The notes beneath the pieces were generated by a model that was not told the DNA's origin, searched no databases, and saw only the letters and a program-made list of their open reading frames with translations. A stretch of DNA of 64,000 nt, taken from DASWYT01 sp965246875. GTDB taxonomy: Bacteria; Pseudomonadota; Alphaproteobacteria; Micavibrionales; SZUA-601. The position numbers were made by a program, and so were the translations under genes. Numbering within the stretch: position 1 is the first letter of the stretch; the number at the start of each line of letters is the position of its first letter. Location: assembly GCA_965246875.1 (NCBI GenBank), contig CBDFFU010000003.1, positions 992,001-1,056,000 on the forward strand, written 5' to 3'. Below are positions 24,368 through 33,161 of the stretch, in pieces.

Positions 24368-26626
24368 ATGACCAAATCCCTGTTGCCCCACAATGAAGGC
24401 GCCGTTGTTGAACGGCCGTTGACCGATATTTTGTCTGAGAAATATCTGGCCTATGCGTTGTCGACGATTGTGTCTCGGTCGCTGCCCGATGTGCGTGACG
24501 GGTTGAAACCGGTCCATCGCCGTTTGATTTACGCGATGCGGGAATTGAATTTGCGCGCCGACAGCATGCCGAAAAAATCGGCGCGTGTGGTCGGTGATGT
24601 CATGGGTCGTTACCACCCGCACGGCGATGCGTCGATTTACGATGCGCTGGTGCGTTTGGCACAGGATTTTGCATTGCGTTATCCATTGGTTTTTGGCCAA
24701 GGAAATTTCGGGAATATCGATGGCGATAACGCGGCCGCCATGCGTTACACCGAAGCCAAGATGACGATGGTCGGCGAGGCGTTGCTGGAAGATATCGACA
24801 GCAATACGGTCGATTTCCGTGATACCTATGACGGCGAGGGCGCGGAGCCGGAAGTTTTGCCCTCCGCCTTTCCAAACCTGTTGGCCAATGGGGCCACTGG
24901 GATTGCGGTGGGGATGGCCACCAACATCCCGCCGCATAATGTGGGCGAGATTTGTCTGGCTTTAGAAAAACTGATCGACAAAAAAGCGACGACCATTGCC
25001 GAATTGCTGGAACTGATGACAGCGCCTGATTTTCCAACAGGTGGTATTCTCATTGAACCGCCGGAGAATATTCGCACCGCCTATGAAACCGGACGCGGCA
25101 GTTTCCGCTTGCGCGCGAAATGGTCGGAAGAGAAACTGCAACGTGGCACCTATCAAATCGTTGTCACTGAAATTCCGTATGGCGTGCAGAAAAGCGGCCT
25201 GATCCAGAAAATCGCCGATCTATTGAACAACAAGAAACTGCCATTGGTCGATGATATTCGTGATGAATCGGCTGAAGACATCCGTTTGGTCATCATGCCG
25301 AAATCCGGCACGGTGCCACCAGAACAATTGATGGAAAGCCTGTTCCGGTCCAGCGATCTCGAAGTGCGTGTGCCGCTGAATATGAACGTATTGGACAAGC
25401 ATCGCACGCCGGGTGTGATGGATTTGAAACAGGTGCTGCAGGCCTATTTGGATCACCGCCACGAAATTCTGGTGCGGCGCAGCCAGTTCCGTTTGGACAA
25501 GATCACACATCGCGTTGAAATTCTCGACGGCTATCTGGTGGTGTATCTCAATCTGGATAAGGTCATCAAGATTATCCGCGACGAAGATGAACCGAAACCG
25601 GTCTTGATCAAGACATTCAAGCTGACCGACGTGCAGGCCGAAGCCATTCTCAACATGCGTTTGCGCAATTTGCGCAAGCTGGAAGAAATGGAAATCCGCG
25701 GCGAGCGGCAGAAATTGCTGGATGAGGCTGCTGACCTCAAAGCATTATTGGGCGACGATAAAATCCGTTGGAAAACGATCAAAGACCAGATCAAGGCGAC
25801 GCGCAAAAAATTCGGTGAGGATAAAATTTTAGGTCCGCGCCGCACCGTGTTGGCGAAAGCGCCGGCGGCCTCGCTGGTATCTTACACCCTGCACATTGAT
25901 AAAGAGCCGATTACGGTTCTCTGTTCGCAACAGGGCTGGATCCGCGCGCTGAAAGGCCACGGCCACAATACTGCCGAACAAAAATATAAAGACGGTGATG
26001 CGAGCGGTTATTCCATTGAAATGGAAACGACGGACAAATTGATCGTCTTCACCAATGACGGGCGTTTCTTCACCTTGAATGGCGATAAATTGCCGGTCGT
26101 GCGTGGTACCGCCAAAGGCTTTGGTGACCCGATCCGTTTGATGGTCAATATGGGTGACGCGCAGATGATGTATGTCGGCAAATTGCAGCTGGATGCCGAA
26201 ATGCTGGTCGCCAGTTCCGATGGACGCGGCTTTATCGTGACGTTGAAAGATGTCGAAGCGCAAACGAAAAACGGCAAGGCGGTTCTCACACTACCCGACA
26301 AAACCACCGCCAAAGCCGCTGTCATCCTGCAAAAAACCGATACGCACGTGGCGTTGATTGGCGATAACCGCAAAATCCTGATCATCCCGCGGAAAGATAT
26401 TCCGCAAATGGCAAAGGGACGGGGCGTCACCTTGCAGAAATATAAAGATGGCGGTCTAGCCGATGCCGTTGGCCTGAATAAAAAAGACGGGCTGCACTGG
26501 AAAAACGGCAAGAAGAATTATCACGAAACCGACCTGCGCGGATGGCTGGGCGAACGGGCCCAGGCCGGGCGCATGGCGCCGAACGGTTTCCCAAAGGATA
26601 ATAAATTTCACCTGAGTGACGATTAA
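24368..26626 (+). CDS. parC: DNA topoisomerase IV subunit A
   Basis: The 752-residue protein, the same length as E. coli ParC, starts with PLTDILSEKYLAYALSTIVSRSLPDVRDGLKPVHRR. The catalytic Tyr is in AAMRYTEAK, and the C-terminal beta-pinwheel domain runs from about residue 495. It decatenates daughter chromosomes with ParE, which is not in this window. The quinolone-determining loop reads YHPHGDASIYDAL, so the residue matching GyrA Ser83 is Ala and the Asp equivalent to GyrA Asp87 is kept. The gene starts at ATG 24368, 28 bp after recO. Confidence 0.95.
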   Translation: MTKSLLPHNEGAVVERPLTDILSEKYLAYALSTIVSRSLPDVRDGLKPVHRRLIYAMRELNLRADSMPKKSARVVGDVMGRYHPHGDASIYDALVRLAQDFALRYPLVFGQGNFGNIDGDNAAAMRYTEAKMTMVGEALLEDIDSNTVDFRDTYDGEGAEPEVLPSAFPNLLANGATGIAVGMATNIPPHNVGEICLALEKLIDKKATTIAELLELMTAPDFPTGGILIEPPENIRTAYETGRGSFRLRAKWSEEKLQRGTYQIVVTEIPYGVQKSGLIQKIADLLNNKKLPLVDDIRDESAEDIRLVIMPKSGTVPPEQLMESLFRSSDLEVRVPLNMNVLDKHRTPGVMDLKQVLQAYLDHRHEILVRRSQFRLDKITHRVEILDGYLVVYLNLDKVIKIIRDEDEPKPVLIKTFKLTDVQAEAILNMRLRNLRKLEEMEIRGERQKLLDEAADLKALLGDDKIRWKTIKDQIKATRKKFGEDKILGPRRTVLAKAPAASLVSYTLHIDKEPITVLCSQQGWIRALKGHGHNTAEQKYKDGDASGYSIEMETTDKLIVFTNDGRFFTLNGDKLPVVRGTAKGFGDPIRLMVNMGDAQMMYVGKLQLDAEMLVASSDGRGFIVTLKDVEAQTKNGKAVLTLPDKTTAKAAVILQKTDTHVALIGDNRKILIIPRKDIPQMAKGRGVTLQKYKDGGLADAVGLNKKDGLHWKNGKKNYHETDLRGWLGERAQAGRMAPNGFPKDNKFHLSDD

Positions 26627-26627
26627 G

Positions 26628-26954
26628 ATGGCGCGCACGGTGAGTTATCAATCGTCGCGTCCACCCCTCAAATTGCGGCGCTTTGTCGTGCCGATCATTA
26701 TGCTGGTGCTGGCATTTTACTTTGCGTTCTATATGGTCTTCGGCCCGCGCGGGTTGCTGGCCCTGCATCGCATGCAAGCCGAATTGCAAGCCGCTAAAAT
26801 GGAACACGCCAATCTTTTAACGCGCCGCGAAGCCTTGGACAAAGACGTCAAACTGATGCGTCCCAACTCTCTCGACCCCGACATGGCCGAGGAGATGGCG
26901 CGCAAAAATTTAGGTTATACACGGCCCGATGATATTGTGGTGCCGTTGCATTAA
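26628..26954 (+). CDS. ftsB: FtsB/DivIC-like septum formation protein
   Basis: ATG 26628 (MARTVSYQSSRPPLKLRR), 1 bp after the parC stop, gives 108 residues. One membrane helix (about 20-38, VVPIIMLVLAFYFAFYMV) is followed by FGPRGLLAL and a coiled coil (HRMQAELQAAKMEHANLLTRREAL). The C-terminal DPDMAEEMARKNLGYTRPDDIVV matches FtsB/DivIC proteins. In alphaproteobacteria this gene usually precedes pdhA, as here. It would bridge FtsL and FtsQ in the divisome. Confidence 0.92.
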   Translation: MARTVSYQSSRPPLKLRRFVVPIIMLVLAFYFAFYMVFGPRGLLALHRMQAELQAAKMEHANLLTRREALDKDVKLMRPNSLDPDMAEEMARKNLGYTRPDDIVVPLH

Positions 26955-27472
26955 ACAAATTTGAAGTCTACGTTACTGCCTTTTTTGGCCCAATAAGGTT
27001 CTTTTGGTTTCTTTTTATAGCCAAGTTCTTTTAATGTTTTTTTGAAATCTTTTTCGTGTGTACCGGCAGCTACAGAAACAGGTAATGCTTCACCCTTTTC
27101 TAAAGCAGTCATAGTGGTGCTATCATTATCAAGCATATCTTGAGCAAAGTTATGAAGTTTTTGTGTTACGTCGCTTAAGGCTTCTTTGAACTCTACAGCA
27201 GTGTCTGATAAGATTAGGAAACGCTCATAATTAAAACGGCCTGATTTATTAAAAGCATCTTCAGGATTTACTAAAGCAAGGACAGGCATTTCATCTTGAG
27301 AAATAACAGCTGTAAGAGATGGTAAGTTTTTAAGATCTCTTCCCGTTGTAAGGTTTGTCATGTCATATATATTAACATGCAAATCTAAATCGGGTGTTTT
27401 TACATCTGATGTCGCGCGTGTAATAGCATCAGCAGTACGTGAATTGACCTTATGATACTGAATATTTGGCAT
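26951..27472 (-). CDS. AT-rich hypothetical protein
   Basis: This 173-residue protein (MPNIQYHKVNSRTADAIT) has no signal peptide or membrane helix. It is acidic in the middle and Lys-rich at the end (KKTLKELGYKKKPKEPYWAKKG). I recognise no family. Its codon use is clearly more AT-rich than ftsB and pdhA on either side. It overlaps the ftsB stop by 4 bp, convergent. A near-perfect promoter (27508-27536) and an AGGA site serve it alone. It is one of several such genes inserted near or within the PDH operon. Recent acquisition or a secreted effector are guesses. Confidence 0.75.
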   Translation of the reverse strand: MPNIQYHKVNSRTADAITRATSDVKTPDLDLHVNIYDMTNLTTGRDLKNLPSLTAVISQDEMPVLALVNPEDAFNKSGRFNYERFLILSDTAVEFKEALSDVTQKLHNFAQDMLDNDSTTMTALEKGEALPVSVAAGTHEKDFKKTLKELGYKKKPKEPYWAKKGSNVDFKFV

Positions 27473-27507
27473 GATATTTGGTCCTGTTCCAAGGGTTTAT
27501 TTTATAC

Positions 27508-27536
27508 ATAATAAGTGGACTTTATAGTTTTGTCAA
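27508..27536 (-). promoter_or_regulatory. Consensus sigma70 promoter of the AT-rich gene at 26951-27472
   Basis: On the minus strand, TTGACA (27531-27536) and TATTAT (27508-27513) are spaced by exactly 17 bp. The leader is about 30 nt and contains AGGA 9 nt before the ATG. Confidence 0.8.
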
Positions 27537-27639
27537 GCGAAATTATCCCGCACTGCACCATGCCCAACCCCTCGCTTTTTGCCCGCAGGGCGTTAACCTG
27601 AGGCCCGGAAATCAAAATAACGGCCTTTAGGAGGTCTCC

Positions 27640-28710
27640 GTGGCTCAAGCCAAGAAAAACAGCGCGTCCAGTAAAAACGCCGCCCCCGCCAAATCACCGG
27701 CATCAACAGCTGCTTCTATCACGGTCAAAAACGCGCAATACAAACACCTGCCAACCAAAGAGCAGGCGTTGAAAATGTATTTTGACATGCTGCACATCCG
27801 CCGCTTTGAAGAAAAAGCGGGCCAATTGTACGGTATGGGTTTGATCGGCGGGTTCTGTCATTTGTATATCGGGCAAGAGGCCGTCGTCACCGGCTTTACC
27901 TCCGCACAAAATGCAAACGATACCATGATCACAACCTATCGTGATCACGGCCATATGTTGGCCGCAGGGATGGACCCGCGCGGCGTCATGGCGGAATTGA
28001 CCGGACGTGCCACAGGTTATTCGCACGGCAAAGGCGGCTCGATGCATATGTTCTCGAAAGAGAAGGGCTTTTACGGCGGTCACGGGATCGTCGGTGCGTC
28101 TGTTGCACTGGGAACCGGTTTGGCGTTCACGCATAAATACACCGAAGATAATGCGGTGAACCTATGTTACTTCGGCGATGGCGCAGCCCACCAAGGCCAG
28201 GTCTATGAAGTGTTCAACATGGCGGCTCTCTGGAAATTGCCGGTGTTGTATATCATCGAAAATAACGAATACGCGATGGGAACATCCGTCGCCCGCCACG
28301 CCGCCGGTCAATTGCACAAACGCGGCGAAGGCTATGGCATTCCAGGCAAGATTGTCGATGGCATGGATGTGTTAGCCGTGCGTGACGCGGCGGTTGAGGC
28401 ATTAGAATATGTGCGCTCCGGCCAAGGCCCGATGTTGCTGGAAGTGAAAACCTACCGCTACCGTGGTCATTCCATGTCAGATCCAGCGAAATACCGCACG
28501 AAGGACGAAGTGGAAAATATGCGTGAAACGCGCGACCCGATCACGAATTTCAAGGCCGTGTTGTTGAGCAACAATATCGCCACCGAAGCCGATCTGGACA
28601 AGATCGAAAAAGACATCAAGCAATTGGTCAAGGAAACCGAAGAGTTTGCGGTGAATAGCCCCGAACCGGATCCATCCGAATTGTGGACCGATATTTTGCT
28701 GGCGTCATAG
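27640..28710 (+). CDS. pdhA: Pyruvate dehydrogenase E1 component, alpha subunit
   Basis: A GTG start at 27640 lies 5 bp after a strong AGGAGGT. The 356-residue product has an Ala/Lys-rich N-terminal extension (about 30 residues). The E1-alpha domain follows: YFDMLHIRRFEEKAGQLYGMG, the thiamine diphosphate motif GDGAAHQGQVYEVFNMAALWKLPVLYIIENN in pieces, and the regulatory-loop region YRYRGHSMSDPAKYRTK. It decarboxylates pyruvate together with PdhB. It heads an operon that continues to lpd, but with unrelated genes between its members. Confidence 0.96.
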   Translation: MAQAKKNSASSKNAAPAKSPASTAASITVKNAQYKHLPTKEQALKMYFDMLHIRRFEEKAGQLYGMGLIGGFCHLYIGQEAVVTGFTSAQNANDTMITTYRDHGHMLAAGMDPRGVMAELTGRATGYSHGKGGSMHMFSKEKGFYGGHGIVGASVALGTGLAFTHKYTEDNAVNLCYFGDGAAHQGQVYEVFNMAALWKLPVLYIIENNEYAMGTSVARHAAGQLHKRGEGYGIPGKIVDGMDVLAVRDAAVEALEYVRSGQGPMLLEVKTYRYRGHSMSDPAKYRTKDEVENMRETRDPITNFKAVLLSNNIATEADLDKIEKDIKQLVKETEEFAVNSPEPDPSELWTDILLAS

Positions 28711-28722
28711 GAGGAAAAAGCC

Positions 28723-29058
28723 GTGTCACAACAATCTTATGCGCTAGTTTATACACAAGTAATCGATAATAAAGAAACACTTTTATATCTTAAGGCCACG
28801 CGTCATATGGAACAAGGTCGAAACGTTCTGCCATCCCTCGAAGCTGTTACATTGAACGAAATGGTAGCCTCTTTGCATCATTTTCCAATGCCATATCAAC
28901 AAACTAAGCTGTTTGTTTATCCCGCAGAGGATGGTGCTTCTCAAGCTTTAAAAAGCTTGCGACGAGAAGCCCGTTTCATTGCCGATGGAAATCTCAAAGA
29001 AGTTGACGAAACTAATTTTTACAAGAATATCAGCGTTAAGCCGCTGACGTTTGATTAA
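28723..29058 (+). CDS. Hypothetical protein between pdhA and pdhB
   Basis: A GTG at 28723 is preceded by GGAGGAAAAA. The 111-residue product (MSQQSYALVYTQVIDNKETLLYLKATRH) has no signal peptide, membrane helix or motif I know. Its sequence is more AT-rich than pdhA and pdhB. It sits inside the operon with 12-bp spacers on both sides, so it must be co-transcribed with the E1 genes. Whether it serves the dehydrogenase or is a passenger is open. Confidence 0.75.
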   Translation: MSQQSYALVYTQVIDNKETLLYLKATRHMEQGRNVLPSLEAVTLNEMVASLHHFPMPYQQTKLFVYPAEDGASQALKSLRREARFIADGNLKEVDETNFYKNISVKPLTFD

Positions 29059-29070
29059 AGGACATCAATA

Positions 29071-30486
29071 ATGCCAATCAATATTCTCATGCCCGCACTT
29101 TCGCCGACGATGACCGAAGGTACTTTGGCACGCTGGGTCAAAAAAGAAGGCGACACCGTCAAATCCGGCCAAGTCTTGTGCGAGATCGAAACTGACAAGG
29201 CGACGATGGAAGTCGAAGCGGTCGAAGAGGGTATCCTCGGCAAAATCGTCATCGCCGAGGGCACTGAAAACGTCGCCGTTAATTCAGTAATCGCCTTGCT
29301 GCTGGAAGAGGGTGAAAAGGCAGACGCGATTAGTGCCGCACCTGCCGCGCCACACCAAAAACCTGCAACAGATGCACCGAATAAAACCACGGGCGAGTTG
29401 GTCGTCGAAAAACCACCTGCGCCTGAAGCCGCAACCGTACAAGCGGCGGCTCCACCCGCTGCCCCGCGCGTCGACAGCGACGAAAAAAAATATTACGCCA
29501 AAGGTGTGAAACAACAGACCGTGCGTGAAGCCTTACGTGATGCGATGGCCGAAGAAATGCGCAAAGATGACAAAATTTACGTGATGGGTGAAGAAGTCGC
29601 TGAATATCAAGGCGCCTATAAAGTCACCCAAGGGTTGCTGCAGGAATTTGGTGCCAAACGCGTCATCGACACACCGATTACTGAACATGGTTTTGCGGGT
29701 CTGGCGGTCGGGTCCGGTTTCAACGGCCTGCGCCCGATTATCGAATTTATGACGTTTAACTTTGCCATGCAGGCGATCGATCAGATCATCAACTCGGCTG
29801 CTAAAACGCTTTACATGTCTGGCGGACAATTGGGTTGCCCGATTGTGTTCCGCGGCCCGAATGGTGCAGCAAGCCGTGTGGCCGCACAGCATAGCCAAGA
29901 TTTCACCTCGTGGTATGCACATATCCCGGGCCTTAAAGTCGTGTCGCCTTGGTCAGCTGCCGATGCGAAAGGCCTGTTGAAAGCCGCTATTCGTGATCCG
30001 AACCCGGTTGTGTTCCTGGAAAACGAAGTGATGTATGGCCAAACGTTCGACGTGCCGAATGACGAAGATTTCGTGCTGCCAATCGGCCGCGCGAAAATCG
30101 AACGCGAAGGCACAGATGTCACGATCGTCGCTTATTCGATCATGGTCGGCAAAGCCTTGAAAGCCGCCGAACAATTAGCTGAACAGGGTATCCGCGCCGA
30201 GGTGATCAACCTCCGCTCTATCCGCCCGCTGGATACGCAAACCATCGTTGAGTCTGTCAAGAAAACCAACCGCATCGTTAGTGTCGAAGAATGCTGGCCG
30301 ACCTGTGGCATCGGTGCCGAATTATCAGCTTTGATGATGGAGCAATGTTTCGATTGGCTGGATGCGCCATTGAAACGCTTGCATCAGCTGGACGTGCCAA
30401 TGCCATACGCCGCCAACCTTGAGAAAATGACCTTGCCACAGGCGGAACATATTGTGGCCGCGGTGAAAGAATTGGTCGGTAAGTAA
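29071..30486 (+). CDS. pdhB: Pyruvate dehydrogenase E1 component, beta subunit with N-terminal lipoyl domain
   Basis: The 471-residue protein starts with a lipoyl domain (residues 1-80, lipoyl-Lys43 in EIETDKATMEVEA), then a Pro/Ala-rich linker. The E1-beta domain begins near residue 145 (QQTVREALRDAMAEEMRKD) and includes EYQGAYKVTQGLL and SVEECWPTCGIG. Fusion of a lipoyl domain to E1-beta is known in alphaproteobacteria such as Zymomonas and rhizobia. Here it seems to be the only lipoyl domain encoded in the operon, because the E2 gene lacks one. Confidence 0.96.
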   Translation: MPINILMPALSPTMTEGTLARWVKKEGDTVKSGQVLCEIETDKATMEVEAVEEGILGKIVIAEGTENVAVNSVIALLLEEGEKADAISAAPAAPHQKPATDAPNKTTGELVVEKPPAPEAATVQAAAPPAAPRVDSDEKKYYAKGVKQQTVREALRDAMAEEMRKDDKIYVMGEEVAEYQGAYKVTQGLLQEFGAKRVIDTPITEHGFAGLAVGSGFNGLRPIIEFMTFNFAMQAIDQIINSAAKTLYMSGGQLGCPIVFRGPNGAASRVAAQHSQDFTSWYAHIPGLKVVSPWSAADAKGLLKAAIRDPNPVVFLENEVMYGQTFDVPNDEDFVLPIGRAKIEREGTDVTIVAYSIMVGKALKAAEQLAEQGIRAEVINLRSIRPLDTQTIVESVKKTNRIVSVEECWPTCGIGAELSALMMEQCFDWLDAPLKRLHQLDVPMPYAANLEKMTLPQAEHIVAAVKELVGK

Positions 30487-30488
30487 AA

Positions 30489-30974
30489 GTGGTGGAATAC
30501 AACGATCCCGATTACGTGCCACAATTCTTAGCTGCTTACGGCATCTTTCGGCGTGGCGATAAGTTCCTATTTATGCGTCGTTCTAATACGAATTACCGCA
30601 ACGGCTTTTACGGCATTCCGGCCGGTCGCGCCGCAGAGGGTGAACCGATTAGTCTCACGGCCCTACGCGAAATCAAGGAAGAGACGGGTCTGGATTTGCG
30701 CGCCGATCAGATCAAATTGTGCCACGTCGCGCATCGCTATGAGCCAGGACAAGGTCCCTATGCCAGCTGGGTTGATTTCTTTTATATGATCGACGAATGG
30801 GATGGCGAACCGGTGATTGCCGAAACGGATAAAGCCGACGATCTGCAATGGTTGTCTGTCGATTCCACCGAACAGATTATTCCCTATGTGCGCCATGTCA
30901 TTCGCGATGTGTTGCAGGGCAAGAATTTCAGTTTAATCGGCGATTGGGCCGAACCATATCATCACGCAGTCTAA
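30489..30974 (+). CDS. NUDIX hydrolase
   Basis: A GTG at 30489, 2 bp after pdhB, gives 161 residues. The Nudix box is complete: GRAAEGEPISLTALREIKEETGL. An N-terminal strand reads RGDKFLFMRRSNTNYRNGFYGIPAG. Nudix enzymes cleave nucleoside diphosphates linked to another moiety; the substrate is not predictable. It lies between pdhB and pdhC, with the pdhC ribosome-binding site directly after its stop. Confidence 0.92.
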   Translation: MVEYNDPDYVPQFLAAYGIFRRGDKFLFMRRSNTNYRNGFYGIPAGRAAEGEPISLTALREIKEETGLDLRADQIKLCHVAHRYEPGQGPYASWVDFFYMIDEWDGEPVIAETDKADDLQWLSVDSTEQIIPYVRHVIRDVLQGKNFSLIGDWAEPYHHAV

Positions 30975-30985
30975 AGGAAACAACC

Positions 30986-31906
30986 ATGTCTGCCACAGCA
31001 AACCGTATTTTTATCAGCCCCTTGGCCAAACGCATTGCCAATCAAAACAATGTCGATGTGAACGGCCTGACCGGGACAGGGCCAAACGGCCGCATTCTCA
31101 AAGCCGATATTGAAAAAGCCATGGCTGGCGGCAGTGCAAAATCACCCACCCAAACGGCATCCTTTGCCCCAGTTGGCAATGGCCCGGATGCTAAAGCCCT
31201 GGCCGACGCCTATGGCATGGTGTACCGCGAAGAAAAAGCCAGCGGCATGCGCAAGGTTGTCGCGTCGCGTTTGACGGAATCCAAACAAACCGTGCCGCAT
31301 TTCTATCTGACGGTGGATTGCAAGATCGACAAACTGATGGCGTTGCGCGCGGACATCAACGACAATAACGGTGGCGCATTTAAATTGTCGGTCAATGATT
31401 TCATCATCAAAGGCTGCGCTATGGCGCTGCAAAAAATTCCGGCGGCCAATGCATCCTGGAATACGAATTTGATTTTATACTATCAGAATTCTGATATTTC
31501 GGTCGCTGTTGCGACGCCAACCGGTTTGATCACACCGATCATTAAGGCCGCGGAAAGCAAATCACTGGCGGCCATTTCAACTGAGATGAAAGATCTGGCG
31601 ACCCGTGCGCGTGATGGCAAATTGAAACCACAGGAATATCAGGGCGGCACGTTTTCGTTATCGAACCTCGGTATGTTCGGTGTCAAAAAGTTTGATGCCA
31701 TCATCAACCCACCACAAGGCTGCATTCTGGCCGTTGGTGCGGGCGAACAGACACCGGTTGTCATTAATGGCAAAATCGAGATTGCCACGGTCATGCACAT
31801 GACATTGTCTGTCGATCACCGGGTGGTTGACGGTGCGGTCGGTGCGGAATATCTGCAGGCGTTGAAAGGGTTCTTAGAGAACCCAGCTGCGATGCTGGCA
31901 GTTTAA
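30986..31906 (+). CDS. pdhC: Dihydrolipoamide acetyltransferase (E2) lacking a lipoyl domain
   Basis: ATG 30986 follows AAAGGAAAC, giving 306 residues. The protein opens directly with the peripheral subunit-binding domain (SPLAKRIANQNNVDVNGLTGTGPNGRI, then ADIEKA). The catalytic domain follows (MRKVVASRLTESKQTVPHFYL) and ends with the active-site motif DHRVVDGAVGAEYLQAL. The usual N-terminal lipoyl domain, present in nearly all PDH E2 proteins, is missing. The sequence upstream encodes the Nudix protein in another frame, so this is not a start mis-call. The lipoyl arm on PdhB would have to carry the acetyl group to this E2. Confidence 0.93.
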   Translation: MSATANRIFISPLAKRIANQNNVDVNGLTGTGPNGRILKADIEKAMAGGSAKSPTQTASFAPVGNGPDAKALADAYGMVYREEKASGMRKVVASRLTESKQTVPHFYLTVDCKIDKLMALRADINDNNGGAFKLSVNDFIIKGCAMALQKIPAANASWNTNLILYYQNSDISVAVATPTGLITPIIKAAESKSLAAISTEMKDLATRARDGKLKPQEYQGGTFSLSNLGMFGVKKFDAIINPPQGCILAVGAGEQTPVVINGKIEIATVMHMTLSVDHRVVDGAVGAEYLQALKGFLENPAAMLAV

Positions 31907-31921
31907 TTTAGAGGTAATTTT

Positions 31922-32443
31922 ATGTTAGAAAATAGTTCAGGTCTATTAGATCATAATAAAGATATCGCACATTTTGCTCAAAATTTATCAGATGCGATAG
32001 ACTTATTGATAATCAATAAAAATGAAATCATTATTAAATACGGTGCTGATCATAAAGTTACGCATGCAATGCATGAAAGACTACACAATGCTGAAATATT
32101 GATCGCACAACCGGATGCTGGTTTGGTAACAAAAGATTTTTGTAATAACTATACCCTTACTATGCAAGATGTTTATAACGGTTTTGGTCTTTTAGATGAT
32201 GAAAAAAAACCAGAGTATAGTCATACTGTTTCTAATCTCTTTCATATTTTTGCGGAACACGGCTTTGATCGTTGTTCAAAATTCGGTATGCCCATTACCG
32301 CAGTCGAAATACCTAAGATAAACTTCGCAGAAAAACCTTTGCCGGATAATTTGTCAGACGAAACGGCAGCTCGACCAATCGGTCCTAAAGTTGTTACGCC
32401 ATCTAAAAACTATGCATACAGACGTTGGCATCAATGTTTGTGA
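31922..32443 (+). CDS. AT-rich hypothetical protein downstream of pdhC
   Basis: The start ATG 31922 is preceded by GAGGTAATTTT. The 173-residue product (MLENSSGLLDHNKDIAHFAQNLSDAIDLL) is helical, without signal peptide or membrane helix, and no family is recognised. Codon use is AT-rich compared with the PDH genes. It overlaps the chorismate mutase start by 10 bp, so it lies in the same transcript. It has the same length as the orphan at 26951-27472, but I see no clear similarity between them. Confidence 0.75.
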   Translation: MLENSSGLLDHNKDIAHFAQNLSDAIDLLIINKNEIIIKYGADHKVTHAMHERLHNAEILIAQPDAGLVTKDFCNNYTLTMQDVYNGFGLLDDEKKPEYSHTVSNLFHIFAEHGFDRCSKFGMPITAVEIPKINFAEKPLPDNLSDETAARPIGPKVVTPSKNYAYRRWHQCL

Positions 32444-32709
32444 CAAACTGGTCTACCCTTGAGGATTGTCGTCAACGGCTCGATATTGTTGACCAGAATA
32501 TTATGCGATTGTTTGGTGAACGCTACGCCATCCGACGTGAAGTTAAAGCGATTAAAAAACAACAAGATCTGCCTGTGCAAGACGCGGCGCGAGTCGCACA
32601 AGTGATCGATCAAGTTGTGGAACACGCCAAAACTTATGATGTGCCAGTCGATTTCGCGGAAGCGCTCTATCATCTGGTGATCGATTATTCGCACAAGTTT
32701 GAGCAATGA
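32434..32709 (+). CDS. Chorismate mutase, AroQ type
   Basis: The 91-residue protein from ATG 32434 (MFVTNWSTLEDCRQRLDIVDQNIMRLFGERYAIRREVKAIKK) shows the AroQ pattern: RLDIVDQ, a catalytic Arg in the first helix, the helix with KAIKK, and the C-terminal helix FAEALYHLVIDYSHKFEQ. It converts chorismate to prephenate. It overlaps its neighbours on both sides by a few base pairs, which supports operon translation. An isochorismate-pyruvate lyase of the same fold cannot be excluded. Confidence 0.9.
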   Translation: MFVTNWSTLEDCRQRLDIVDQNIMRLFGERYAIRREVKAIKKQQDLPVQDAARVAQVIDQVVEHAKTYDVPVDFAEALYHLVIDYSHKFEQ

Positions 32710-33161
32710 CCAATATTAAAAAATTCCTGCAACACCAGCCATGGGTCATATTCATGGTGTTTGCCTTGTTTATGCAACAGGGGAATATGTTGACCTATAA
32801 ACTGGGTGGGCAAAACGCGCCACCGCATGTTTTTCTGACCTACAGCTTTTTTTGTCAGGCGATTTTTAATTTTGTCTTGCTGCTGGCTTTTAAAAATCGC
32901 GGTTTTCCGATTGTGTTTCAGCGCAAACAGATTCTGCCCGTATTGTTTGTCACGGCGCTCTACATTCTCAATGAAACATTGTTTGTCGCCATCTACCGCG
33001 TTGGCGCGCCTTATGCGCTGGCGACGGCGATTTTGTCTGTCTGTTCCCTGTTATTCATGATTTTTTTTGGCGTGGTGGTGTTGAAAGAAACCCTCAACGG
33101 CAAACAGATTGCCGGTGTTATCTTGGCCTTAGTCTCCATCGCCATGGTGAAGATGGGGTGA
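32706..33161 (+). CDS. DMT/EamA-type transporter, half protein A
   Basis: The 151-residue protein has one EamA-like repeat with about five membrane helices: an N-terminal QPWVIFMVFALFMQQG, then YSFFCQAIFNFVLLLAF and the conserved end FFGVVVLKETLNGKQIAGVILALVSIAMVKMG. A full DMT transporter has two such repeats, and the next gene supplies the second. The two overlap by 4 bp (ATGA). They likely form a heterodimer, as in paired small transporters. The substrate is unknown. Confidence 0.82.
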   Translation: MTNIKKFLQHQPWVIFMVFALFMQQGNMLTYKLGGQNAPPHVFLTYSFFCQAIFNFVLLLAFKNRGFPIVFQRKQILPVLFVTALYILNETLFVAIYRVGAPYALATAILSVCSLLFMIFFGVVVLKETLNGKQIAGVILALVSIAMVKMG

